A DNA stretch of 52,350 bases, taken from Paramuribaculum sp. GTDB lineage: Bacteria; Bacteroidota; Bacteroidia; Bacteroidales; Muribaculaceae. This document shows, one piece after another, positions 8,951 through 17,343 of the stretch (its first letter is position 1; each line of letters opens with the position of its first letter). The position numbers were made by a program, and so were the translations under genes. Below the pieces are notes generated by a model, which was not told the origin of the DNA, did not search any database, and worked only from the letters and a program-made list of their open reading frames with translations. The stretch is from positions 1-52,350 of the forward strand of contig JAFLSD010000013.1 in assembly GCA_022511125.1 (NCBI GenBank). The letters are read 5' to 3'.

Positions 8951-10570
8951 ATGGAAAACAAGACTTTACAACCGGGTCACAAATTAGTCAGCAACGAATA
9001 CGTTTATGTTATTGAGAAGGTTCTTGGCCGAGGAGGCTTCGGGATCACTTACCTCGCATCTACAACCATTCGGGTCGGCAATGTGGAAATGCCGGTTAGG
9101 TTCGCGATTAAAGAACATTTTATCAATAGCGACTGTGAACGCGAAACCGGAACATACCGTGTGGTTTATTCAGCTCCTGCCAAAGAGCGGGTAGAAAATT
9201 CGCTGAAAGATTTTATTTCTGAAGCAGTGCGTTTGCAGAAGGTTGGAGTCGGCCATAAAAATATAGTGTCGGTCAATGAGATTTTCCAGGCTAATAATAC
9301 AGCGTATTATGTCATGGAATATCTCGATGGCGAATCATTGAGAAGTTACGTAAGCCGTAAAGGAAAGCTCTCAGAAAAAGAGATGCTTGACATAATGCTG
9401 CCCGTTTTGGATGCCGTATCCGCGCTTCATGAACGGAACATGACTCACCTCGATATCAAACCGGACAATATAATGATCGTTCGAAACAACGATGGTGAGC
9501 TCCGTCCTGTTTTAATTGATTTCGGACTTTCAAAACATTACAGCAATGACGGGTCGCCAACGTCAACTATCAATACGCTCGGTTGTTCCGACGGATACTC
9601 CCCGGTTGAACAATATTTGGGTATAACCACATTCTCACCTACCGCGGATATTTACGCTCTGGGGGCAACAGTCTATTATTGTCTTACCGGCCAGAATCCG
9701 AAGAAAGCTGCCGAATTGAGAGAAGGTGAATTGGCCGACAATTTGAAAGAACTTGTAACTGACAAAACAATAGATGCGGTTAGAAGAGCTACCAAATTAT
9801 CTAAATTCGACCGCGAGCATAAAATTTCCAATCTATATGGATCTTCATCCGATTCGCGTCCTAAGGCGACTTTTATCCCAGAAACTCCTGTTCCCGAAAG
9901 ACATTCTGCGTCAACAGTAGCCATTAACAATAAGAAAACCAATTCTTCCAACAAGAATATTTGGCTACTATGTCTGGCTGTCGGTTTTTTATTCGCTCTT
10001 ATTTATATTGCTTTAAATAAGTTATTTACTGAACTGGAACATGCTAACGTACCTATACCCGCGCATGAAGAACAGGTAGTGGAAGAATCCCCGAAAATGC
10101 AGCCGGTTGCGGATGAGAGTGCAAAATATAGCGACACCCGAACCTACAGTTCGCCGAAAAACGATTATTTCAATAGATTGTCACGGTCAGAATTACGGCA
10201 GGAAATTAAAGATTTCGTTATCAGATATTATGATGCCATAGAGCGCAATGAACAAATCTCGTTTTTTGAGGATGAAGGTATCACTTTTTTCAGTTTAAAA
10301 AATGTTGATAAAGAGACTGTAAGAAAAAATATCAACAAAAGCAAAAAACGCGAAACTGAGCATTATTTCGACTGGTCGTCATTGAATGTGGATGTTTTGT
10401 CTTCGGGTTACGCAGTTGCTACATTCTCCTCAGATTATTATATTCACTACGATACTAAGATAGACCAATATCTGCTGACGACCGAAATAATCATCAGTCC
10501 TGAGTTTAAGATAAAATCCGTGAAGGATACACGGACACAGAAGGTTAACTCCGTACCTATAGAGTATTGA
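8951..10570 (+). CDS. Membrane-anchored Hanks-type Ser/Thr protein kinase with C-terminal extracytoplasmic domain
   Basis: This 539-residue protein begins with a eukaryotic-like kinase domain (about 15-295): glycine loop GRGGFG (26-31), Lys54 in FAIKE, catalytic loop HLDIKPDN (166-173), DFG at 190-192, and SPVEQ in place of APE. The catalytic loop has Leu instead of the Arg of HRD, so it is a non-RD kinase probably not controlled by activation-loop phosphorylation. A single transmembrane helix lies at about 337-356. The C-terminal part (about 395-539; DFVIRYYDAIERNEQISFF, then alternating strands) resembles an NTF2/SnoaL-like fold and would sit outside the cytoplasm as a possible sensor. It starts 36 bp after the efflux adaptor and may share its transcript; a link to metal stress is inference. 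The protein ends directly against the convergent peptide gene. Confidence 0.88.
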   Translation: MENKTLQPGHKLVSNEYVYVIEKVLGRGGFGITYLASTTIRVGNVEMPVRFAIKEHFINSDCERETGTYRVVYSAPAKERVENSLKDFISEAVRLQKVGVGHKNIVSVNEIFQANNTAYYVMEYLDGESLRSYVSRKGKLSEKEMLDIMLPVLDAVSALHERNMTHLDIKPDNIMIVRNNDGELRPVLIDFGLSKHYSNDGSPTSTINTLGCSDGYSPVEQYLGITTFSPTADIYALGATVYYCLTGQNPKKAAELREGELADNLKELVTDKTIDAVRRATKLSKFDREHKISNLYGSSSDSRPKATFIPETPVPERHSASTVAINNKKTNSSNKNIWLLCLAVGFLFALIYIALNKLFTELEHANVPIPAHEEQVVEESPKMQPVADESAKYSDTRTYSSPKNDYFNRLSRSELRQEIKDFVIRYYDAIERNEQISFFEDEGITFFSLKNVDKETVRKNINKSKKRETEHYFDWSSLNVDVLSSGYAVATFSSDYYIHYDTKIDQYLLTTEIIISPEFKIKSVKDTRTQKVNSVPIEY

Positions 10571-10750
10571 TCAGGATTGCTGTCCGGATTCGGTTAACTT
10601 TTCTAAATAATCCGGAGTCAGCACAGTGTGGCGCACGTCCATCTTGATATTGTTCAACTCAAGAGGAGTAAGTTTAGTTGCCGTACTAAGTACGTCTTCG
10701 TTCTCACCGGAGGTTTTATCAATTGTTACAGACTGTGTGTCCAGACTCAT
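10571..10750 (-). CDS. Small 59-residue peptide, possible exported or modified peptide
   Basis: Reading the minus strand from ATG at 10750 gives 59 codons and a TGA at 10571-10573. It begins MSLDTQSVTIDKTSGENEDV, contains KLTPLELNNIKMDVRHTVLT, and ends YLEKLTESGQQS. It starts 10 bp after the stop of the VKOR-like gene on the same strand and ends exactly where the convergent kinase gene ends. LTPLELNNIKM resembles the Lxxx-EL-xx-I leader segment of many Bacteroidota natural-product precursor peptides, but the usual Gly-Gly is missing and there are no Cys residues. It could be a substrate or small partner of the neighbouring thiol-redox proteins, or simply a small conserved protein. Function unknown. 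Confidence 0.5.
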   Translation of the reverse strand: MSLDTQSVTIDKTSGENEDVLSTATKLTPLELNNIKMDVRHTVLTPDYLEKLTESGQQS

Positions 10751-10760
10751 AGTTTTCAGT

Positions 10761-11765
10761 TTATTGATCAGTATTTGTAAAATGAGGCAAAACTCGGTTA
10801 AGCAACAGCAGAACTAAAACGAATGTCGCGCCTAAGGCGAAGAAACCTAAACTCAAAGGGAGGACGGGTGAAATATGCCGGCCGAAAAAGTAGCATAGAA
10901 ATTGCAACCATAACGACAACTGGACACATACACACAACGTGCACCAATGTTTCGCAACGAATTTCTGATAACTGATGCTCCACACAGTGTAAGGTAGACA
11001 ACAGATGTTTATTAAGGCAAGCCAGTGTATTGCCGATGGACATATCAGCATTGTCAATAAGCTAACGCCAAAGTAAGTGAAACCAATCTCACTCCAGCTG
11101 AATATCCCGAAAAAAGACGAAGCGTTCGTTTTGAGGATTGAATCGCACCCACCTTCTTGCAAAACACCGCAAACTTTATCAGCAACAGCATTTTTTATGC
11201 TTAGTGACTTCTGCACCAACATATATGTCACCCAAAGACCGAAAAAGTCTATACACATCAGCGCCCAAACCGACCAGTCTCTCCATAGCCCGTTGAAAAT
11301 AAACAGATAAGTGATAAGCAAACCGGCCAATAACCATAACAAACGTTTCTTAGCATCTTTTATCATCACCATTCTGAGATGCTTGTTATAGTCCGGTTCT
11401 TTTGCTCCCGATGTCACCGAGGGAATGATTACTAATTTTGTAAAGACCTTCTCGAAATCATTGATAGACATCGATTCGGGAACTCCTTGTGTGAGATAGC
11501 TCACGCTGTTCGGATTTATAGATGTTACGATCACCAATCCACCGCGCGTTCCGGCTATGAAAGGAGTGTTTAGACGGTTTAAATCCTTAACGTCGGCAAG
11601 ATTATAGCCAGCAGACGCCACTCCATATTCTTTTAAGAGCTGAGTCACACCGAACAGCGTCTTGAAAGGCATTGTATCAAAACGCTGTTTGGTATAATCT
11701 TTTGTAAACGGCACTCTGAGAGCCGTCAGCAAATCGGCTACTATCGTATGGTCGGTCGTCGCCAT
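10761..11765 (-). CDS. C39-like/vitamin K epoxide reductase (VKOR) membrane protein
   Basis: A 334-residue protein with two parts. Residues 1-120 resemble the C39 peptidase-like domain found in front of Bacteroidota VKOR proteins (TPFIAGTRGGLVIVTSINPN), but no Cys lies near the N-terminus, so it is probably a non-catalytic binding domain. From residue about 140 there are several membrane helices. The VKOR redox centre is seen as WCTLC (Cys275, Cys278), with a loop pair Cys199 and Cys207 (VCGVLQEGGC). VKOR homologues reoxidise thiol-disulfide proteins and pass electrons to quinone. It is 31 bp downstream of a CPHC thioredoxin gene and 10 bp upstream of a 59-residue peptide gene, all on the minus strand, so the unit is probably one disulfide-forming system with the peptide as a candidate client. 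Confidence 0.82.
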   Translation of the reverse strand: MATTDHTIVADLLTALRVPFTKDYTKQRFDTMPFKTLFGVTQLLKEYGVASAGYNLADVKDLNRLNTPFIAGTRGGLVIVTSINPNSVSYLTQGVPESMSINDFEKVFTKLVIIPSVTSGAKEPDYNKHLRMVMIKDAKKRLLWLLAGLLITYLFIFNGLWRDWSVWALMCIDFFGLWVTYMLVQKSLSIKNAVADKVCGVLQEGGCDSILKTNASSFFGIFSWSEIGFTYFGVSLLTMLICPSAIHWLALINICCLPYTVWSISYQKFVAKHWCTLCVCVQLSLWLQFLCYFFGRHISPVLPLSLGFFALGATFVLVLLLLNRVLPHFTNTDQ

Positions 11766-11796
11766 CGGTGATCCTTTCGATTAATCCATTATTTGG

Positions 11797-12090
11797 TCAA
11801 ATAAACGACTGGATTTTCGAAAGCAATACCTGACCATCCATTTCACCGCTTTCACGCCACACTTCCTTACCGTCGCGATAAATGATAAAAGTCGGTACCG
11901 ATTCCGCTCCCACAGCATCGGCTGCCGCTGAATTCTGGTCGATATCAAATTGATAGATCTCAACTGTTCCGCTAAGCAGTTCTTTTATTTGTTCCACTAT
12001 CGGCATCATCCTCTGGCAATGAGGACACCATGAAGCATAAAATTCAACTAATACCACCTTGGAACTTTTGATAACATCGTCGTAATTCAT
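11797..12090 (-). CDS. Thioredoxin-fold protein with CPHC active site
   Basis: A compact 97-residue thioredoxin fold. The active site is FYASWCPHCQRM with Cys22 and Cys25; Pro-His between the cysteines is the dipeptide of oxidising DsbA proteins rather than the Gly-Pro of classical thioredoxin. The cis-proline loop appears as SVPTFIIY. No signal peptide is visible, so it appears cytoplasmic as annotated, which is odd for an oxidant partner of VKOR unless an upstream start was missed; no good in-frame extension was seen. It is the first gene of the thioredoxin-VKOR-peptide unit. Confidence 0.88.
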   Translation of the reverse strand: MNYDDVIKSSKVVLVEFYASWCPHCQRMMPIVEQIKELLSGTVEIYQFDIDQNSAAADAVGAESVPTFIIYRDGKEVWRESGEMDGQVLLSKIQSFI

Positions 12091-12356
12091 AGTTGTTAGG
12101 TTTTAAATTCTACATTCTAAATATATAACAACCAACTGACCCATAAGGTTTACCGCCCTCGCTGTCCCCCAATAAACTACAGTCGATTTATAACTAAACA
12201 ATCTGTATGAGGTACAGTAGTTCCATTGTAGTTCTGCCCACAAAAATCCCATATGAAAGGCGGATTAGGTTGAACCCATTTCGCATTTCAAGCCCTTTGT
12301 TTCCGGAAGGTAATTTAGTTTGTAATTGCGTTTGTTTTTGTAAGAGGGTTATGGTC
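12091..12356. other. Intergenic region between hflX and the thioredoxin unit
   Basis: No convincing gene or terminator. On the minus strand one reading frame between stops (about 12172-12289) gives a plausible peptide with no start codon, containing PNPPFIWDFCGQNYNGTTV. It could be a decayed gene tail, but the evidence is thin. Confidence 0.3.
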
Positions 12357-13583
12357 TCAATTTGTAGAATCGAGGTCTTCATATGTTTGATAAAGGAAAT
12401 CATTATAAGGGAAACGCTTAAGATGAATTTCCTTTGCTTTCTCATAGATTTTCTGTTTCAGTAGATCGATGTTGATTCCTTTTTTTGCGGAAATGAAGAC
12501 AGCATCCGTTCCAAGCTTGCTCATCCATGAAGCCTCAAGTTCTTCCAGGGAAATATTTTCGCGTGTGATTGGAGTGAGGTCGTCCTCATCTTTCGGAACA
12601 TAAGTAAAGGCATCGATTTTATTGAAAACCATAATCATTGGTTTATCTGCAGAGTCGCACACTTCCGCCAGGGTTTTATTTACCACTTCAATCTGTTCTT
12701 CGAAATTAGGATGGGATATGTCGACAACATGCAGAAGGATGTCGGCTTCCCGCACTTCGTCGAGAGTGGATTTGAAAGAATCAACCAGATGCGTAGGCAA
12801 TTTGCGAATGAATCCTACCGTATCGGTGAGTAGGAACGGAAGATTGTCGATCACTACTTTTCGTACCGTAGTGTCGAGAGTGGCAAAAAGTTTGTTTTCA
12901 GCGAAAACGTCGCTTTTGCTTAACACATTCATCAAAGTCGATTTGCCGACATTGGTATATCCGACGAGGGCAACACGTGTTAGTTTACCGCGATTTTTGC
13001 GCTGGATAGCTTTCTGTCTGTCGATGTCTGCTAATTCAGCCTTAAGGCGGGAAATTTTATCAAGAATGATTCGGCGGTCTGTTTCTATCTGTGTTTCACC
13101 CGGGCCACGCATTCCGATACCACCACGCTGACGCTCAAGGTGCGTCCACATTCTTGTGAGTCGAGGAAGGAGATAACGGTATTGTGCTAATTCCACTTGG
13201 GTTTTTGCATTCGCAGTCTGAGCTCTTTTCGCGAATATATCGAGGATGAGATTTGTCCTGTCGAGAATCTTTATTTTAAGCTCCCTTTCAATATTGGCTA
13301 CCTGTTTGGATGTGAGATCATCGTCGAAAATAGCCATTCCGATTTCATTATCTTCGACAAACTGACGTATTTCTTCAAGCTTTCCTTTGCCGACATAAGT
13401 ACGCGAATCAGGGTTGTTGAGTTTCTGAACGAATTTCCTTACCGTAACGGCTCCGGCGGTGTCGGCGAGAAATTCGAGTTCGTCGAGATATTCTTTTACT
13501 TTGGCCTCGTTCTGAGAGGGCGTGATAAGTCCGATGAGCACAGCTCTTTCGGATGATTCTTTTTCAATTATCAGATCTTTCAT
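12357..13583 (-). CDS. hflX: GTPase HflX
   Basis: About 408 residues from the ATG at 13583. An in-frame ATG 33 bp upstream gives an unlikely hydrophobic extension, and MKDLIIEKESSERAVLIG is the typical family start. It has the HflX N-terminal domain with SRTYVGKGKLEEI, the family signature GPGETQIETDRR, and a GTPase domain with G1 GYTNVGKST, G3 DTVGF and G4 NKID. HflX is a ribosome-binding GTPase that splits stalled or stressed ribosomes. It is monocistronic, divergent from the AsmA-like gene. A TAATTTTG -7-like element lies just upstream at 13616-13623 (minus). Confidence 0.95.
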   Translation of the reverse strand: MKDLIIEKESSERAVLIGLITPSQNEAKVKEYLDELEFLADTAGAVTVRKFVQKLNNPDSRTYVGKGKLEEIRQFVEDNEIGMAIFDDDLTSKQVANIERELKIKILDRTNLILDIFAKRAQTANAKTQVELAQYRYLLPRLTRMWTHLERQRGGIGMRGPGETQIETDRRIILDKISRLKAELADIDRQKAIQRKNRGKLTRVALVGYTNVGKSTLMNVLSKSDVFAENKLFATLDTTVRKVVIDNLPFLLTDTVGFIRKLPTHLVDSFKSTLDEVREADILLHVVDISHPNFEEQIEVVNKTLAEVCDSADKPMIMVFNKIDAFTYVPKDEDDLTPITRENISLEELEASWMSKLGTDAVFISAKKGINIDLLKQKIYEKAKEIHLKRFPYNDFLYQTYEDLDSTN

Positions 13584-13615
13584 AAAAATAAAACAACTCT
13601 GGAGGAGAAACAGCA

Positions 13616-13623
13616 CAAAATTA
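13616..13623 (-). promoter_or_regulatory. Possible -7 element of hflX
   Basis: Minus-strand TAATTTTG matches TAnnTTTG and lies 33 bp upstream of the chosen start codon. No TTTG is seen at the expected upstream distance, so it is a partial match only. Confidence 0.35.
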
Positions 13624-13709
13624 ATGAAATTTCGGGTGAAATAGGCTTTAAATGCTACGGAATCGAAATTATTTGTGTAATTTCGTTGATTAAATCATAG
13701 AGTAACAAA

Positions 13710-16700
13710 ATGGCTGAAGTGGATCCTCAGGAAGAAAACGACGTTGTCCCTCGCGGGAAAAAGGAGAAATCTATCGTGGGTCGTATTGTCAAGTGTGTGG
13801 TTATCACGCTCTGCTGTATCGTGTTGCTCGCAGCCATAGCGATTGGAGCGATATGGTATCTTCTGACTCCCGAATCGCTCACTCCAATGTTTTCCAAATA
13901 TTCGAGTGAATATCTCGATGCCGATGTCACGGCCGAGAAAGTGGAATTGTCATTTTGGGAAACTTTTCCTCGCGTGACTCTCGAAATAGAAGGTCTGAAA
14001 GTTAGAAGCCGCTCTTTAGACGGTCTTTCGGATGAGGAACGGTCGGAATTGCCTTCTAACGCCGATTCGTTGTTGAGCGTGAAACGTTTCAAAGGGGGAG
14101 TTAATGTCTGGGCAATGACCATGGGGAAGGTGAGACTTTACGATGTGGAGCTTGAGGAACCCAATCTTTTTATAGTCAAGGTGAACGATAGTATAAACAA
14201 TTATAATATCATCCCTCCGATGGAGGAAACCGACACGACGTTTTCAATGCCTCCCATTACTATTGATAATTTCGTGATATTGGGTGAAGCTCCGATAAGA
14301 TACTATTCAAAAGCCGATTCTACGGACGTAATGTTGACGTTAAAAGCTTCTACTTTAAGTGGCAGTCATGCTCCGGCTTACGCTTTCGACCTCGCCGGCA
14401 CTATCGGTGGAAAATTAGCTCCGAAAATCGATATACCTAAAATTCCAATAGGTCTCGACGGAACATTGAAATGGAACCAGCAGGAACCTATGAAGATAGG
14501 TCTTGAGAATTTTACAATAAGTGCTTCAGATGTTGCGCTGAATATAAATGCAAACTTGGAGTTCGACTCTACGGCAGTATGTAAGGATGTTGTCATAAAG
14601 GGTAAAAATATAAACATAGCTGACGCGATAAATCTGATTCCCGAAAATATGAGGGGCGAGCTTGCGGGATTGAAAACAGATATATCGTTGGATATGAATA
14701 TAGAAGTCCTCGAAGATTATGTAGCCGGATCAGACAGGATACCGAGTATGCGTATCACCATGAACATCCCGGGCGGCAGTGTGGTTTACGACAGATTGAC
14801 TATACGCGACTTGCAGGCATACGTAAATGCTTTTTATAACGGGTCGAATCCGAATCTCTCGACAATCGACATCAAAAAGTTTAATGTGACGGGAAACATG
14901 GCTCAGTTCTCATTGGAAGGAAACATCACCTCACCGTTACAAAATCCAAAATTGGATGGTCATTTCAAAGGGATGGTAGATCTGGACGCTATGCCGAGCC
15001 AACTTGCCAAGAAGTTACCGTTCTTAATCTCTGGCGATTTGAAAGGGGAGACTGATTTCAAATTCAGAATTGACGATTTGACTCGCGAAGGTTTCCACAA
15101 GGTTAATGCCAACGGAACTCTGTCACTCAAAGATTTCCGATTTGAAATGCGCGACAGCACCTCCCGAATGTTCACGAAATATGCACAATTTGATTTCGGG
15201 ACGTTGTCAACCTATGAAAAGGGAGGACAGAAGGTGGATTCGTTACTGCGTGTGACTTTAACCGCGGACTCCGTAGCTTTCATGGGTGAAGGCGTAAGGT
15301 TAATTTCCAACGGCTTCAGGATGTCGGCAGGAACAAAAAACACTGCGGATTCGTACGACACAACGAGGATAAATCCCTTAGGTATCGTTGTTTCGGCGGA
15401 GAAGTTAAGATTACATTCCTTAAGCGATTCAATCAACTTGAATCTGACACAAGCAGAAGTCAAAGGCTTGCTGCAGAGGTATAAAAAGCAGGATAAGCGG
15501 CCGTTGTTGAAACTGGATATATCGACGGGAAGATTGCGGTATACTGATCCTGTAAGCCGTGTTTCGCTTAGAGATGCGCAGTTGGGTCTTCAAGTACATC
15601 CAAAGGCAAGAAGAAGCCTCAGATCCGAAAGACAATTGCAGAAAGCGGACTCTGTCAGCTCGGCAAGAAGAAGCGGAAGTAAGAGTAGCCGTGAAAGGGC
15701 ATCATCGGGTCACAAGAATTTGGATTTCAATCTTGACCGGTCGCTGATGTCATGGCTGCGTCATTGGGAGGCCTCAGGAACTGTCAAGGCAATGAGAGGC
15801 AGGCTTATGACTCCCTATTTCCCGGTAAGAAATACTTTAAGAAACGTTGACGTGATTTTCTCTACCGACAGTGTAGTGGTGAACAATCTTGACTATCAGA
15901 TGGGTAAGAGTGATTTCAATATCAAGGGGAAAGTGACAAACATAGTCCGTGCTCTTACTTCGGCAAGCGGTTCACCTCTAAGACTTGACTTTGATATCAA
16001 TTGCGATACTCTGGATGCAAACAATATAACGTCGGCTATTCTTGCCGGTTCGGCATATGCCGAAAAAGTTGCTCAAGGGACTGTTTCAGCCGTGGATATG
16101 AGTTCCATAAAAGATGATGATGCCGACGACGATAAACTTGAGAAAAAAATCGACGAACAGATGAACGATTCGGCACGAGCTCCGTTCATAGTGCCGTGGA
16201 ATATAGATGCAAAGCTCAATATCAATGCCAATTCATTGCTCTACGCCGATATTTGGTTCCAGAAGATGTCGGGACGTATTGCCGTGAGCGACGGTGCAAT
16301 CCATATAGATCGACTGGCAGGCTATACACCAATCGGTTCGATGGATATAAGTGCACTCTATTCGGCTCCGACCAAAAACGATCTGAAATTCGCAGCGGGG
16401 ATGGTGGTGAGAGATTTGCATCTGAAACAGTTTATCCATCTGCTTCCTGAAATTGAGTCGATTCTACCTTTGTTGAAGGAGGTGAACGGTATAATAACCG
16501 CAGATGTTGCTATGACAACGGATCTGGATTCGCTGATGAATATGAAGTTTCATACTTTCCATCTTGTTCTAAAGCTTCAGGGAAAGAATCTGACCCTTGT
16601 CGATACCAAAGATTTCATAAAAGCGGCAAAGCTTCTGCGTCTTGAAAAAGACGGCAAAATAACCATAAACGATATGCAAGTCGAACTGATGGTGAAAGAT

Positions 16701-17279
16701 TCTCATCTTGACTTGTTCCCGTTTGTGTTCAATTTCGACAGATATAAATTCGGGGTTAGCGGTGGAAATGATTTTGACGGAGATCTTGATTATCATATAG
16801 CTGTGCTGAAATCACCTATTCCGTTTAAATTCGGCGTGACAATCAAAGGAAAGCCAGGTCATTTACGTTTCAGATTAGGCAAAGCTAATTTCAATGAAGA
16901 CAAAGTGGCTTCGTCGCGCCTTGAAACCGACACGCTCCGCATCAATCTTGTGGAGAAAATCAAGTCGGTATTTAAATTCGGAGTGAAGAACGGCCATTAT
17001 GTGAAATTGATGGAAGAAGTGCCGAAGGTGAGTCCTGAAGAATTCTTAGTCGCCGATACTCTCACTCATGCCGATTCGCTGATATTCATGCAGGCAGGTG
17101 TGTTTGAGGGACATGATGTGCCTCCATTCCCGGAAATGGACAACAAAAAGACTCCAGCAGAGATAAAAGCCGAGAAAAAGATTGAGAAAGAGCGTGAAAA
17201 AGAAGCAAAAAGACTTCGGAAAGAGGAAGAAAAAGCTTTGAAACGCAAGGAAAGAGAGGAAAAGAAAGCATTGAAGTAA
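13710..17279 (+). CDS. AsmA-like large envelope protein
   Basis: A 1189-residue protein anchored by one N-terminal membrane helix (about 24-50, VVITLCCIVLLAAIAIGAIW). LTPMFSKYSSEYLDADVTAE directly follows, the standard start of AsmA-family proteins. The remainder is a long series of beta strands typical of the repeating-beta-groove fold that carries lipids across the periplasm; an AsmA-type C-terminal region is seen around residues 880-1030 (DLKFAAGMVVRDLHLKQF, then LRLEKDGKITINDM). Two low-complexity parts interrupt it: a basic Ser/Arg stretch near 640-675 and a Lys/Glu-rich tail after about 1150 that looks helical. Role in outer-membrane lipid balance is inferred from the family. A small exported protein gene follows after 64 bp. 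Confidence 0.85.
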   Translation: MAEVDPQEENDVVPRGKKEKSIVGRIVKCVVITLCCIVLLAAIAIGAIWYLLTPESLTPMFSKYSSEYLDADVTAEKVELSFWETFPRVTLEIEGLKVRSRSLDGLSDEERSELPSNADSLLSVKRFKGGVNVWAMTMGKVRLYDVELEEPNLFIVKVNDSINNYNIIPPMEETDTTFSMPPITIDNFVILGEAPIRYYSKADSTDVMLTLKASTLSGSHAPAYAFDLAGTIGGKLAPKIDIPKIPIGLDGTLKWNQQEPMKIGLENFTISASDVALNINANLEFDSTAVCKDVVIKGKNINIADAINLIPENMRGELAGLKTDISLDMNIEVLEDYVAGSDRIPSMRITMNIPGGSVVYDRLTIRDLQAYVNAFYNGSNPNLSTIDIKKFNVTGNMAQFSLEGNITSPLQNPKLDGHFKGMVDLDAMPSQLAKKLPFLISGDLKGETDFKFRIDDLTREGFHKVNANGTLSLKDFRFEMRDSTSRMFTKYAQFDFGTLSTYEKGGQKVDSLLRVTLTADSVAFMGEGVRLISNGFRMSAGTKNTADSYDTTRINPLGIVVSAEKLRLHSLSDSINLNLTQAEVKGLLQRYKKQDKRPLLKLDISTGRLRYTDPVSRVSLRDAQLGLQVHPKARRSLRSERQLQKADSVSSARRSGSKSSRERASSGHKNLDFNLDRSLMSWLRHWEASGTVKAMRGRLMTPYFPVRNTLRNVDVIFSTDSVVVNNLDYQMGKSDFNIKGKVTNIVRALTSASGSPLRLDFDINCDTLDANNITSAILAGSAYAEKVAQGTVSAVDMSSIKDDDADDDKLEKKIDEQMNDSARAPFIVPWNIDAKLNINANSLLYADIWFQKMSGRIAVSDGAIHIDRLAGYTPIGSMDISALYSAPTKNDLKFAAGMVVRDLHLKQFIHLLPEIESILPLLKEVNGIITADVAMTTDLDSLMNMKFHTFHLVLKLQGKNLTLVDTKDFIKAAKLLRLEKDGKITINDMQVELMVKDSHLDLFPFVFNFDRYKFGVSGGNDFDGDLDYHIAVLKSPIPFKFGVTIKGKPGHLRFRLGKANFNEDKVASSRLETDTLRINLVEKIKSVFKFGVKNGHYVKLMEEVPKVSPEEFLVADTLTHADSLIFMQAGVFEGHDVPPFPEMDNKKTPAEIKAEKKIEKEREKEAKRLRKEEEKALKRKEREEKKALK

Positions 17280-17343
17280 AAGAAAGAATAAATAACTATC
17301 AGCATCAGGGATGACTATACTAAATCAGAAAAAAACAGAAACC

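Noticed and set aside
12194-12464. Overlapping 83- and 85-codon frames between hflX and the thioredoxin gene
   Set aside because: They oppose each other, overlap the hflX 3' end and show no domain; neither looks like a protein gene.
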